Source: Porphyromonas uenonis 60-3
GTDB lineage: Bacteria > Bacteroidota > Bacteroidia > Bacteroidales > Porphyromonadaceae
Assembly: GCF_000174775.1 (NCBI RefSeq)
Contig: NZ_ACLR01000171.1
Location: 1 to 49,497, forward strand
Direction of reading: 5' to 3'
DNA length: 49,497 nucleotides
In this document: positions 8,675 to 17,771 of the stretch, piece by piece
Numbering within the stretch: position 1 is the stretch's first letter
How the letters are laid out: each line of letters starts with the position of its first letter
Made by a program: the position numbers and the translations under genes
Notes under the pieces: model-generated
Told to the model about the DNA's origin: nothing
What the model saw: the letters and a program-made list of their open reading frames with translations, nothing else
Database searches by the model: none

Positions 8675-9898
8675 ATGGCATACAACAAGAAAGCAGTTTT
8701 GGCAGCAAATGCAGAAGCAATCCGTGTGGTGCTACGATTAGAAAAAGAGCATCGTCCAGCTACCGAAGCAGAGAAACGCATCTTGCGTGGCTACCAAGGC
8801 TTCGGAGGTCTGAAGTGTGTATTGAACCGCACAGACACGCCAGCGGACATCCGCTATTGGAGTAAGTCGGAGGAAGAACTCTTTGCTCCGACACAGCAGT
8901 TCAAGCAGATGATCTATCGGGAAGCGGTCGATGCTCACACCGCCAAGCGGTACTGGGAGAGCATCAAGGCAAGCGTGCTCACCTCATTCTATACAGATAG
9001 ACGTATCGTCTCTGCTATTTCAGATGCTCTAGCAACAAGTGGTGTGACGCTCAAACGGTGCCTCGACCCCTCCTCGGGGATGGGGGCTTTTGCCGAAACA
9101 TTTGCCAAGCAGGTGGGCCTTGTTGATGCCTTGGAGAAAGATCTGCTCACGGCTCGCATCAGTCAAGCGTTGCACCCATATGGCGAGGGCAACATCTTCG
9201 TGCGAAATGAACCCTTTGAAGCGATAGCACCCCTAGAAGAAACGGAGAAGTATGACCTTGTAACCAGCAACATCCCCTTTGGAGACTTTATGGTCTATGA
9301 CCGTGAGTATAGTAGGGGGAATGATCTCTTCAAAAAGGAGTCAACACGAGCCATTCACAATTACTTCTTCGTAAAGGGCTTGGACTGTACTAGAGAGGGA
9401 GGTCTCGTTGCATTTATCACTTCACAAGGCGTACTCGATGCAGCTCTAAATGAGCCAATCTGACGCTATTTGATGCAAAACAGCCGACTCATCTCTGCTA
9501 TCCGTCTGCCATCAGGTATGTTTAGCGAGCAGGCAGGAACTGAAGTCGGAAGCGACTTGATTGTCTTGCAAAAGCAATCGGGCAAGGAGATTGGCGAGGA
9601 GCTGGAGAAGCAGTTTGTTCAGACAGTCGCTGTACCCAAGGGGGATGGTTTTACTATGGCGTTCAACCATAACTCACTTTTCGAGGGCTCGTGGAATGAT
9701 GTGGCGCCTCGCACCATAGCCACCAGTCGTGAGCTGGGAAGAGACCCTTACGGCAAGCCAACTTGGGAATATCGCTTTGAGGGAACTATGGAGGAACTAG
9801 CTGAGAGCCTCCGAATACAGCTCACACAAGATGTGGCAGCACGTTTTGACCGCAAGCTCTATGAAACGGGTATAGCGATGAGCGAAGAAGGAGAGTGA
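8675..9898 (+). pseudogene. DNA methylase/helicase fusion, N-terminal methylase part with nonsense codon
   Basis: This is the start of a very large conjugative-transposon gene that joins an N6-adenine methylase domain to a SNF2-like helicase. Methylase motif I appears as LDPSSGMGAFAETF (about residues 129-142) and the NPPF-like motif as SNIPFGDF. The frame stops at TGA 9461-9463, where the context NEPI*RYLMQNSRL shows a CGA Arg converted to TGA. The same frame reopens at once and runs to 9898. It is then lost through a one-base frameshift in GAAGGAGAGTGACATC, after which the protein continues in the next frame. Two inserted elements interrupt the same gene further on, so it cannot make the full product. 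Confidence 0.85.
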
Positions 9899-9903
9899 CA
9901 TCA

Positions 9904-11557
9904 TCTCAGCTCTAGAGGGACGTATCTACTACAATCCAGAAGTAGATGGTTACGAGGTGGCAGACAAGTTTATCTCAGGCAATGTGATAGAGAAGAGCGA
10001 GCAGATTGAGTCGTGGCTACTAGAGCATCCCGATCATGAAGAAGCACAGCAAAGCTTAGCTGCCCTACGGGCTGCCACACCTACACCGATACCCTTTGCT
10101 GAGCTTGACTTCAACCTTGGGGAGCGGTGGATACCAGCTAAAGTCTATAGAGCATTTGCCTCAGAATTCTTTGAGACAGAGATCACCGTCACCTATCAGA
10201 GTACGATGGATGAATATGTTTTGCAATGTGATAGACGCAATGGCAACATTTGGCATAAGTATGCTGTGCAGGGAGAGTTCAGACGCTATGATGGACTTAA
10301 TCTCTTAAAGCATGCTTTGCACAATACCATCCCCGATATCAATAAAAACAAAGAGGTACGAGATCTAGAGGCAGGCGAAACGAAAACTATCAAAGTGCGT
10401 GATGGGCATGCGATACAGATGGCTAATGCTAAGATAGAGGAGATACGTCAGGGCTTTGTAGATTGGCTAGGCAGAACGCTAGAGAGCTTTAAGCAACAAC
10501 TATCCGACAGATATAATAAGCTATTCAACTGCTTCGTACGTCCCAACTTTGACGGTGCGCATCAATCCTTTCCCGATCTAAATCTGAAAGGGCTAGGTAT
10601 CACTGACCTCTATAAGAGTCAGAAGGATGCCGTATGGATGCTCAACGCCAATGGCGGGGGTATTTGTGACCATGAGGTAGGGGCTGGTAAGACCCTCATC
10701 ATGTGTACAGCAGCCTATGAGATGAAACGCTTGGGCTTAGCAAACAAGCCGATGATTATCGGACTAAAGGCAAATGTCTTTGACATTGCCGACACTTTTA
10801 GAAAGGCTTATCCCAATGCTAGAGTGCTATATCCCGGCAAGAACGACTTCAATAAGCAAAACCGCCAACGCATCTTTAACGACATCAAGAACAATGATTG
10901 GGATTGCATCATATTGACCCATGAGCAGTTTGGGATGATACCTCAAGCTCTAGAGATACAAGAGGCAATCTTGCAAAAGGAGAAAGACTCTATAGAGGAA
11001 AACCTAGAAGTCCTTCGTCAGCAAGGTGCAGACATTTCCCGAGCGATGCTCAAGGGATTGGAGAGGCGAAAGCAGACCCTCGAAGCCAAACTACAAGGCA
11101 TTCAAGATAGTATTGCCGAGCGTAAGGATAATGCTGTGGACTTCAAAATGATGGGCATTGATCACCTCTTTGTGGACGAGAGTCATCAGTTTAAGAATCT
11201 GATGTTCAACACCCGTCACGACCGAGTCTCTGGCTTAGGTAACCCAGAGGGTTCACAGCGTGCACTCAATATGCTTTTTGCCATACGTACCATTCAGGAG
11301 CGGTCGGGTAAAGACTTAGGAGCTACTTTCCTTAGTGGCACGACCATCAGCAACTCTCTCACAGAGCTCTATCTGCTCTTCAAGTACCTACGTCCTCAAG
11401 CACTCGAAAAGCAAGGCATCAATAGCTTTGATGCTTGGGCTGCTGTCTTTGCAAAGAAGTCTACCGATTACGAGTTCTCCATCACCAATGACATCATACA
11501 GAAGGAACGCTTCAGGACCTTCATCAAAGTGCCAGAGCTGGCAGCCTTTTATGCGGA
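9904..11557 (+). pseudogene. DNA methylase/helicase fusion, helicase N-terminal part, cut by insert 1
   Basis: The frame continues the methylase gene after the frameshift (ISALEGRIYYNPEVDGYEV). It carries the first helicase lobe: Walker A HEVGAGKT (near residue 241 counted from 9957), ILTHEQFG, the DEAH-like box FVDESHQFKN (near residue 405) and LSGTTISNSLTELY. Host-gene similarity ends at FYAE (11546-11557), where insert 1 begins. A few insert codons then add VWE and a stop. The missing continuation [11 protein letters not shown] is found at 21525, and the second helicase lobe at 31509. Confidence 0.85.
11546..11557. other. att-like core, left junction of insert 1
   Basis: CTTTTATGCGGA occurs here at the point where the helicase gene stops matching its family. 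It occurs again at 21525-21536, where the gene resumes in frame (FYAE then ICDYRTA). A 12-bp identity at both junctions is what a tyrosine-recombinase crossover core, or a target duplication, would leave. Confidence 0.7.
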
Positions 11558-11806
11558 AGTATGGGAGTAGAAAGCAGAAAATGGCATAAAACTCATATCT
11601 GACTGAAATACAGCGGATATTGCTTGTTTCTTCTTAGGGTTGCATCATAGGAAACAGGCAGAAAAGGGAGCGAAAAGGAGGGAGTTCAGTTACCAAATCG
11701 TTCGAAAAACGATGAAAGGAAAAGGACGGCTGAAAGTGGTAACTAAAACGGAGTTTTCTCTTTCATTATCAATGTTTTGCATCGTTCAAAGTTCCTCAAA
11801 GAAGTG

Positions 11807-11814
11807 TAATTTTG
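11807..11814 (+). promoter_or_regulatory. TAnnTTTG promoter box before the first integrase
   Basis: TAATTTTG fits the Bacteroidetes -7 consensus and ends 13 bases before the integrase ATG. The -33 box is not clear. Insert 2 has TACCTTTG in the equivalent place before its first integrase (minus strand, about 31250). Confidence 0.5.
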
Positions 11815-11827
11815 CAAGTAAAAAACA

Positions 11828-13081
11828 ATGGAAAAAGAAAAATTCAAGCTGCTTTTCTACCTCAAGAGAGGTACGCAGGACAAAAACGGAAAAAGTCCCA
11901 TCATGGGACGCATCAGCGCAGGACGCTCTATGGTACAGTTCAGTTGCAAATGCTCGTGTACTCCTCGTTTGTGGGACAGTCGCAAAAACCGACTGCTGGG
12001 CAAGAGTGCCGAAGCCGTATCGGTAAACAAGGAACTTGACCGCCTTCAGGTGAGCATACACAAGGTTTATGAGTCTCTTTCGGGTAAATCCGATGCTCCC
12101 ATCACGGCAGAGCGAGTACGGGAGCTTGTATTCGGACTGAACAGTGAGTCACAAGGACTGCTGCATCATACAGACGAGTATATCGACCGCTTCCGTGAGC
12201 GTGTGGGCATAGACCGCAGCGAACGCAGACTAAAATGCCTGTTGCTCTTTCACAAGCATCTGGCAAACTTCGTCAGGTATCGCTACCGTGTGGAGGATAT
12301 TCCCGTGCAGAAAGCCGACATCGCCTTTATCAAAGACTTGGAGGACTACTTCGCCAAAGAAAAGGGATTCAAGCTCAACACTTCGGCTGGCTATCTCTCC
12401 ATGCTGGCTTCCTTGCTCAAAGACCTGCATAAACGGCACATCATTGACACCTATCCCTTCATCAACCATTCCATTCGTTGGGAAGTGGGTACTCCACGTT
12501 ACATCACAAGGGAGGAGGTAGGTCTTATCGCAGCCTTGGGAGAAGATAAATTGCAAGGCTATGAAAAAGTGTCGAGGGATATGTTCCTTTTCTCCTGCCT
12601 GACGGGGCTTTCCTATACCGACGTGTATCACTTGACGGAGCAGCACGTCTTTCACGAAGCGGGAATGACTTGGATACGCAAGCCGAGAATAAAGACGGGC
12701 AACGTGTGCCACATCCCCCTACTTCCCGAAGCCACTGCCATTATCGAGCGTTATCGGGGCATTCACACGAGGGCTTTCCGACACGAACCGCCCAAGGGGT
12801 ATCTGCTGCCCATACCCGGATGCGACACGGTAAACATACACCTCAAAAAGATAGCACGGCTTTGCGGTATTCAGAAAACGCTGACCTATCACATGGCACG
12901 GCATACCTTCGCATCTCAGATGACACTGTCGGAGGGCGTGTCCATTGAGAGCGTTTCCAAAATGCTCGGACACAGTCAAATCAAAACCACGCAAGTGTAT
13001 GCGGAGACATCTCCCGAGCGTGTCTTTCTGGACATAGAGAAAATACTTCCACAACTCGCACATTATCAACTGACCAACTAA
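11828..13081 (+). CDS. tyrosine recombinase (integrase), insert 1, first
   Basis: 417 residues. An N-terminal arm-type domain with a K-N-G-K-x-P-I-M-G-R-I-S pattern, a SAM-like core-binding domain, then a catalytic domain. His/Arg box HMARHTFAS and terminal box MLGHSQIKTTQVYAE with the nucleophilic Tyr are present. At the usual first catalytic Arg (TGLR) the sequence is CLTGLSYTD, with Ser in place of Arg. That is a known feature of the IntDOT branch of Bacteroides recombinases. It lies 12 bp before a second recombinase on the same strand, nearest the left end of insert 1, so it is probably the integrase that made the insertion. Confidence 0.9.
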   Translation: MEKEKFKLLFYLKRGTQDKNGKSPIMGRISAGRSMVQFSCKCSCTPRLWDSRKNRLLGKSAEAVSVNKELDRLQVSIHKVYESLSGKSDAPITAERVRELVFGLNSESQGLLHHTDEYIDRFRERVGIDRSERRLKCLLLFHKHLANFVRYRYRVEDIPVQKADIAFIKDLEDYFAKEKGFKLNTSAGYLSMLASLLKDLHKRHIIDTYPFINHSIRWEVGTPRYITREEVGLIAALGEDKLQGYEKVSRDMFLFSCLTGLSYTDVYHLTEQHVFHEAGMTWIRKPRIKTGNVCHIPLLPEATAIIERYRGIHTRAFRHEPPKGYLLPIPGCDTVNIHLKKIARLCGIQKTLTYHMARHTFASQMTLSEGVSIESVSKMLGHSQIKTTQVYAETSPERVFLDIEKILPQLAHYQLTN

Positions 13082-13093
13082 AACCGCAGAACA

Positions 13094-14377
13094 ATGAAAA
13101 GTACATTTGCCATACTATTCTACATAGATAGAAGCAAGACCAATGAAGACGGACTATGCGTAATCCGTTGCCGTATCACCTGTAATGGAACGTCCTCATC
13201 GTTTTCCACGCAGTTGCAAACTTCCCCCGACGAGTGGCTTGCCCGAAAAGGGTGCATCAAGGCGACAACAGGTAATTCAAGCGGCATCAATCTGCAACTG
13301 AACTCAATAGAAGAGTGCTTGCATTCACTCTATGAACGTACATTAAGGGAAGAAAACTATATCACGGCGGAATACCTCAAGGAGCGTTATATGCAGCAAA
13401 GTCGCCCCATGCCAACACTTACGGAGCTATATCAATCCGTTTGTGAATACAAGGAGGAATTGCAGGGCAGAACATTAAGCAAGGCAACTGTCAGGGCTTT
13501 TAAGGACAGCTACAAGAGTTTTGTTCATTTCCTGCAAGTAAGGGACAGGGCAGACTGTATGCCCACAGAGGTGGACAAGACTTTGCTTGAGGACTATCGC
13601 CTTTTTATGCTTCGGGACTTGGGAAACAAGGAAAGCAGTGTCGGCAACCGCCTACGCCACTTGCATCAGGTCATTCGCAAGGCATTGCAGGAGCGATACG
13701 TTCGTGAAGACCCTTTTGAACTCATAGACATAGAAACGCCTACCTACGAGCGCAATGCACTTACGGCGGACGACCTGCAAAAACTCTTGGCTTACCGTCC
13801 GCACCGCTCGACAGATAACCATTGCAGACTTATTTTCCTCTTGGGATGTTTCACGGGGCTGGCATTCTCAGACTTAAAGAAACTCCGAATGGACGATGTT
13901 TATACATTCGGGGATGGGCGTAGGTACATATCGCTCTGTCGAACAAAGACACAGAACAGAAGTATTGTCCCGTTGCTGCCCGTTGCCGAGAAAATACTCG
14001 CCATTGTGAGCCACGGACGAAGGGAGGGGCTTTTCTTTCGAGAGTTTCCCAGCAACAGTAATTTCAATAGAACTATTCAGGAGATATGTATTAAGGCAGG
14101 ACTGCCACCGCATACTCAAGCGACCTCGCACACCGCACGGCACACCTTTGCCACGACCATCTGTCTGGAGAACGGACTTCCGATAGAGACGGTGAGCAAG
14201 ATGCTGGGGCATCGCTTCATCTCCACGACCGAGATTTATGCACGGGTGACCAAGAGCAAGATTGCCAAGGAAATGCAACCCCTGATGGGTAGTGAGCATA
14301 CAAGGGTACTGCGTAAAGCCTTACGGCTGTGTCCGTCAAGAACACCGAAAAAGTCAAGTCCCATAATTGGGATGTAA
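13094..14377 (+). CDS. tyrosine recombinase, insert 1, second
   Basis: 427 residues with the same domain order as the gene before it. Catalytic boxes are HTARHTFATT and MLGHRFISTTEIYARVT. The first-Arg position reads CFTGLAFSD, so Ala replaces Arg. A C-terminal extension of about 30 residues (SEHTRVLRKALRLCPS) goes beyond the usual end. It is 12 bp after the first integrase and likely co-transcribed. Tandem recombinases are common in this type of element; whether both are needed is not shown by the sequence. Confidence 0.9.
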   Translation: MKSTFAILFYIDRSKTNEDGLCVIRCRITCNGTSSSFSTQLQTSPDEWLARKGCIKATTGNSSGINLQLNSIEECLHSLYERTLREENYITAEYLKERYMQQSRPMPTLTELYQSVCEYKEELQGRTLSKATVRAFKDSYKSFVHFLQVRDRADCMPTEVDKTLLEDYRLFMLRDLGNKESSVGNRLRHLHQVIRKALQERYVREDPFELIDIETPTYERNALTADDLQKLLAYRPHRSTDNHCRLIFLLGCFTGLAFSDLKKLRMDDVYTFGDGRRYISLCRTKTQNRSIVPLLPVAEKILAIVSHGRREGLFFREFPSNSNFNRTIQEICIKAGLPPHTQATSHTARHTFATTICLENGLPIETVSKMLGHRFISTTEIYARVTKSKIAKEMQPLMGSEHTRVLRKALRLCPSRTPKKSSPIIGM

Positions 14378-14432
14378 CAGCCGTAATGAATGATTCAAAA
14401 AAAAGAAGTCCAACTTTTTAACAAGAAAAACA

Positions 14433-14918
14433 ATGAAACAGAAGAACAAAAAGGAACTTTCCTACTTCCGATTGAAGTTAAGAAGTTACATGAGTGAGCA
14501 TCACCCCGAAAAGTTGCAAGATACGGAGTTTATCACTGCACGGGCAGATATGGCTCTCACAGTTTACTGCGATGCTGTAGCACAAGGCTTTACACACATT
14601 GAAGCGGAGAGCATGGCAAGCGAGGCATTGTATCAAGGCTTGCACTTTTCCAAGTACGATACGCTTATATCCGTGTTGGAAAACGAGTTTGAAAGGGAAC
14701 TTCCTGCACCGCTCCCAGAGAAACTCGTACCTATACTGTTGTCGAACAAGGCTGTTCAAGCCACATTCGACAAGTTCGGTTTGACGGACACATTGGCTTC
14801 TGACGAGCAATACGGCCGTCTTTACACCGAACTGACAGGCACGATAGTGCTGCTCATCGAGAGCAACAATCTGCCAACGGTCAGACTGACGGAGGAAGCA
14901 AGCCTGAAGGCGTTGTAG
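14433..14918 (+). CDS. DUF1896-family protein
   Basis: 161 residues, mostly helical, with ELSYFRLKLRSYMSEHHPEK at the N-terminus and the pattern F-I-x-A-R-A-D-x-A-L-x-x-Y-x-x-A-V-x-Q-G that I associate with DUF1896, a family of conjugative and mobilizable element proteins of unknown role. It follows the integrases and has no counterpart in insert 2. A long AT-rich non-coding stretch follows. Confidence 0.75.
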   Translation: MKQKNKKELSYFRLKLRSYMSEHHPEKLQDTEFITARADMALTVYCDAVAQGFTHIEAESMASEALYQGLHFSKYDTLISVLENEFERELPAPLPEKLVPILLSNKAVQATFDKFGLTDTLASDEQYGRLYTELTGTIVLLIESNNLPTVRLTEEASLKAL

Positions 14919-15005
14919 GCAAAGGCGGCGCACGCAAAGTTCCTGATGCCGTTTCTTATCGTGCAAAGGTACAACGGCAGCCTGTCTGCCCTGACAAGGT
15001 CGAGT

Positions 15006-15038
15006 CCTGCGGATGGAGAGAAGAATCTCCACCGCAGG
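15006..15038. repeat. conserved hairpin, insert 1 copy
   Basis: CCTGCGGATGGAGA and TCTCCACCGCAGG form a 13-bp stem with one bulge. Insert 2 has the same hairpin at 28604-28636, with the bulged base on the opposite arm and a different loop. Both lie between the integrases and the first HTH gene. A second conserved block (reading ACGGCATACTCAGGCTCTTT) follows at 15146-15178, matching 28455-28490. The interval 14919-15581 has no gene. Confidence 0.65.
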
Positions 15039-15199
15039 ATTTCTCTGTTTCAAGGTGGTATTGCCATTTTCTATATCCATGCGGTCGTATTCATCTCTCC
15101 CAACCTTGCAGGGCTGGGCTGCCGTAGAGAGTATAGGCACGACAAGAATACGGCATACTCAGGCTCTTTGGACGCAAGGCGTAACAACTAACAACAGAT

Positions 15200-15355
15200 A
15201 GGACTGACGATAATACGGACAATCTATTGTTTGTACAATTTGTTGTCATGACTATCTGTTGTCAAAACTATATATCGTCAAAATAATCTATCGATAAAAC
15301 TATCTATCGACACTTCGACATCTCGATTTGTCGAACTATCGAATTATCGATAAAA
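15200..15355. promoter_or_regulatory. AT-rich cluster of TATCGATA/ACTATC-type sites
   Basis: Short related motifs recur: CAACAGATAG, ACTATCTGTTGTC, ATATCGTC, CTATCGATAAAACTATC, TATCGACA, TTTGTCGAACTATCG and ATTATCGATAAAAC. Some pair as inverted repeats. Such a cluster could hold arm-type recombinase sites, regulator sites or an origin. It is not obvious in insert 2. Function is unknown. Confidence 0.4.
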
Positions 15356-15493
15356 CAACAAGATAATAAAAGGAACGAGCCGGCACCTCATCTCATTACC
15401 GCAATAACACAGACGGATTTCCTTTGTTTTTCTATTGCTTTCTCTCTATTTCCCTGCTTATCCTCATTTCTTGCAGTGGTGCTTCCGAGGGGT

Positions 15494-15501
15494 TACTTTT
15501 G
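15494..15501 (+). promoter_or_regulatory. TAnnTTTG box before the HTH operon
   Basis: TACTTTTG lies in the block GGGGTTACTTTTGCA, which is conserved in insert 2 on the other strand (box at 28199-28206) before the homologous HTH gene. Conservation in otherwise diverged non-coding DNA supports a real promoter for the excisionase-like/mob gene set. Confidence 0.5.
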
Positions 15502-15581
15502 CACCCGAGAAGTACGGCAATGGACTGCATAACAGTTTGTTTGCTGAGTAACAATAAAGTAATCAAAACAAAATTAAGGCA

Positions 15582-15851
15582 ATGAAACTCATTATCATCG
15601 ACCGCAAAGCGTGGGAGCGACATCGCTCCGAATTTGCAGACTTTATCCATCGTGTGGAAAAACTCATCGGTAATCCTCCCAAGACCGAGCAATGGCTCGA
15701 CAACGAAGCCGTGTGCAAGCGTTTAGGCATCAGCAAGCGTACCCTACAATCATACCGAGATACGGGCAAAATCCCTTTCTCCATGATTGGACATAAGTGT
15801 TATTACAAACAGACCGACATCTGTGAAATGCTGAATGCAGTCAAGGATTGA
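15582..15851 (+). CDS. excisionase-like HTH protein, first
   Basis: 89 residues: MKLIIIDRKAW start, then WLDNEAVCKRLGISKRTLQS, YRDTGKIPFSMIGHKCYYK and DICEMLNA. This is the winged-helix/HTH_17 fold of MerR- and Xis-like DNA-binding proteins of Bacteroides elements. It probably bends DNA at att sites or controls the excision/mob genes. It is followed 20 bp later by a second HTH gene. Insert 2 holds a frameshifted homologue at 27854-28124. Confidence 0.85.
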   Translation: MKLIIIDRKAWERHRSEFADFIHRVEKLIGNPPKTEQWLDNEAVCKRLGISKRTLQSYRDTGKIPFSMIGHKCYYKQTDICEMLNAVKD

Positions 15852-15871
15852 AATCAAAGAATGAATGAATT

Positions 15872-16186
15872 ATGGCAGAGAATGAAATCATTACGCGGGA
15901 AGACCCTCAGATGCAGTTGTTTTCACAACTGATGGAAGGCACTTTGAAGAAGTTGGAGCGGTATTGCTCTACCGCCCGTCCGATGCTGAATGGTGAGGTT
16001 TACCTTTCGGGTGAGGAGGTTTGCAGCCAATTACGGCTCAGCACACGCACGCTCCAAGAGTACAGAAACTCAGGAACGCTTCCTTTCTACAAAATCGGAG
16101 GGAAGATACTCTACAAGCAGAGCGACATACAAGCCATGCTTGAAAAACACTATAACCCGATACCCAAGAAATTATGGCAAGAATAG
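15872..16186 (+). CDS. excisionase-like HTH protein, second
   Basis: 104 residues with GEVYLSGEEVCSQLRLSTRT, LQEYRNSGTLPFYKIGGKI and LYKQSDIQAMLE, an HTH_17/Xis-like domain. It overlaps the next gene by 13 bp, which suggests translational coupling. Its homologue in insert 2 is 27537-27833. The paired HTH genes correspond in position to the xis genes of CTnDOT-type excision modules; the role is inferred. Confidence 0.85.
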   Translation: MAENEIITREDPQMQLFSQLMEGTLKKLERYCSTARPMLNGEVYLSGEEVCSQLRLSTRTLQEYRNSGTLPFYKIGGKILYKQSDIQAMLEKHYNPIPKKLWQE

Positions 16187-16683
16187 ATGAAAAAAGGAAA
16201 CAACGCTTGGAACAAGCCATTAGAGATATGGGAAATTATGGCGTTAAGCTCCGCAAGCCCGAAGAGTTACCCGATTTTGACCAGCCCTTCGATTATGAAG
16301 AGGAAAAGAGAAGGTTTGAGCCTGTTGATAAAGTTGAGGAACAAAATGACAAGGAGAGTAACAAGGATTTTTCTCAACCGTCCTATCAAGAAACAGCGTT
16401 GTCGCCAACAGAAAGGGCTACTTCTACCGAAGAATTTCATCAAAGAATGGGAAAAACAAAGGACAGAAAGCAATTATCCGAGTTTCAGGGGAAATATCTC
16501 CAGCCCTTTCGCAACAGCCACCGCAAAGCCGTGTATGTATCAGAGGAAACCCAACGAAAGTTAGACTTCGTGGTGCGGAGAATCGGTGAGCATGGAGCGA
16601 GCGTTTCGGGATATGTCGAACAGGTACTGCGGGAACACCTCGACCAATACAAGGAAGATGTGGAAAGATGGAGGAAACTCTGA
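16174..16683 (+). CDS. DUF3408-family protein
   Basis: 169 residues. The N-terminal part is charged and low-complexity. The C-terminal ~65 residues (FRNSHRKAVYVSEETQRKLD, then RIGEHGASVSGYVEQVLREHLDQY) match the DUF3408 pattern, a ribbon-helix-helix-like domain found in TraB/Mob accessory proteins of Bacteroides elements. It sits between the HTH genes and the oriT-like block, consistent with a relaxosome or regulatory DNA-binding protein. Insert 2 lacks it; 16-bp tandem repeats lie at the equivalent place. Confidence 0.75.
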   Translation: MARIDEKRKQRLEQAIRDMGNYGVKLRKPEELPDFDQPFDYEEEKRRFEPVDKVEEQNDKESNKDFSQPSYQETALSPTERATSTEEFHQRMGKTKDRKQLSEFQGKYLQPFRNSHRKAVYVSEETQRKLDFVVRRIGEHGASVSGYVEQVLREHLDQYKEDVERWRKL

Positions 16684-16778
16684 ATTACTGCATTCCTCGA
16701 ATGCAAGCCTACGCCGAGTTACTGTATTCAATGAATGCAGTAACACAGCAGGGGCTTATAATCCCATTTTCTACATCA

Positions 16779-16870
16779 GCAAGGTGTGTCTTTGTACCAC
16801 AAATTGCCATTTGTACCACAAAGACCCTTGCCCCGAAAGGGGATTAAATCACTCCAAAGTCGTGATTAGA
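16779..16870 (+). other. oriT-like block upstream of mobA, insert 1
   Basis: The segment holds two TTTGTACCACAAA-type repeats, GTGTCTTTGT...ACAAAGACC as inverted arms, CTTGCCCCGAAAGGGG, and CACTCCAAAGTCGTGATTA. The same succession occurs on the minus strand of insert 2 at 26984-27075, again directly before mobA. Strong conservation next to mob genes is the usual signature of an origin of transfer; nicking is not shown. Confidence 0.6.
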
Positions 16871-16875
16871 AAGCA

Positions 16876-17295
16876 ATGAAGAAGCAAAAACAAAAGAAGC
16901 CAGACGGCAGATGTGCCACCTGCCCACGATGGGACAGATGGCACATCAGAATACCTAATTCCGAAGACCAGCAGAAACTTATCAGACTCTATCGCAAGTC
17001 GGGAGCAAAGACAAAGAGCGACTTTGTCCGAGCAAGGCTTCTTGGTGAATCTTTTAAGGTCATCACCCAAGACCCTGCAAAAGAACCTTACTTGGAGAAA
17101 CTCTCAGAAATCGTTGCCTTGGCTCATAAGATAGGAGTTCTGTACAACGAAGTCGTGAAAGTCCTCAATACTTATCATTCTGTTGCCACTGCTCAACAAC
17201 TGCTCGGCAAACTCGAAACCTATTCCCAAATTCTCATCAGACTACAACAGCAAGCAGTACAACTGACAAAATCCTTTGGGAGTAGAGAAGAATGA
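16876..17295 (+). CDS. mobA: MobA-like relaxosome accessory protein
   Basis: 139 residues: Cys-containing basic start, then PRWDRWHIRIPNSEDQQKLI, SGAKTKSDFVRARLLGESFK, and a helical coiled C-terminus with two NxYHSVxTAQ-like turns. This is the small Bacteroides mobilization protein that binds oriT with the relaxase, distantly like MobC of other plasmids. In intact elements a relaxase gene (mobB) follows directly. Here it is missing: after 17295 come ~220 bp without a gene, a gene fragment and IS4351. Confidence 0.75.
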   Translation: MKKQKQKKPDGRCATCPRWDRWHIRIPNSEDQQKLIRLYRKSGAKTKSDFVRARLLGESFKVITQDPAKEPYLEKLSEIVALAHKIGVLYNEVVKVLNTYHSVATAQQLLGKLETYSQILIRLQQQAVQLTKSFGSREE

Positions 17296-17477
17296 ATGCT
17301 GATAAATCATAACACCCATACTCGTATCGTACCGCGAATGTCCAATCCCTCTTTGGATGATACAAAAGGGTCACTTTGAACGATTACATAGGACCAGTTT
17401 CAACGATTTTTCCACTCTGCCCTAATACTTTATCTTTTGGAAAGTACATTGATAATCAGATAATTATTTCAATAACT

Positions 17478-17547
17478 CCCGATTTGGAGTATTACCCCAC
17501 ATTTATTATTTTTTTATTTTGACAATTCCCGATTTGGGGCATTACCA
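17478..17547. repeat. short duplicated 3'-end sequence
   Basis: ACTCCCGATTTGGAGTATTACC (first 20 bases at 17477-17496) and ATTCCCGATTTGGGGCATTACC recur about 50 bp apart. On the minus strand both read GN(A/T)PNREL-K, so the 3' end of the neighbouring gene fragment is duplicated. The rest of 17296-17513 holds no gene. Confidence 0.5.
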
Positions 17548-17771
17548 TGACCATTAACAAACACAAAGTCTGTATAATCCCCTATAACTAACGTATCTTT
17601 TGAAATTTTCCGTATTTTGTAATCAACATATGGATAGAGCTTTTCCACAGGATGTGGAAGTTTCCAATAAATAAAAACTCGCATGCCATCAACATCAAAC
17701 ACTTTAGGGAATAAAATGTCCTGTTGGGAAGTAAATTCTTCATCTCCTTTCTTATTATAAGCTGAATTCAA
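17514..17771 (-). pseudogene. C-terminal fragment of an unknown gene, cut by IS4351
   Basis: An 85-codon frame whose first codons lie inside the IS4351 terminal repeat, so the natural N-terminus was lost on insertion. The residual protein contains FPKVFDVDGMRVFIYWKL and VDYKIRKISKDTLVIGDYTD, a beta-rich composition. I do not recognise it. Confidence 0.5.

Noticed and set aside
17340-17420. Possible IS21-type end sequence (GGGTCACTTTGAACGATTAC)
   Set aside because: It looks familiar from Bacteroides IS ends, but there is no second copy or transposase here to support it.
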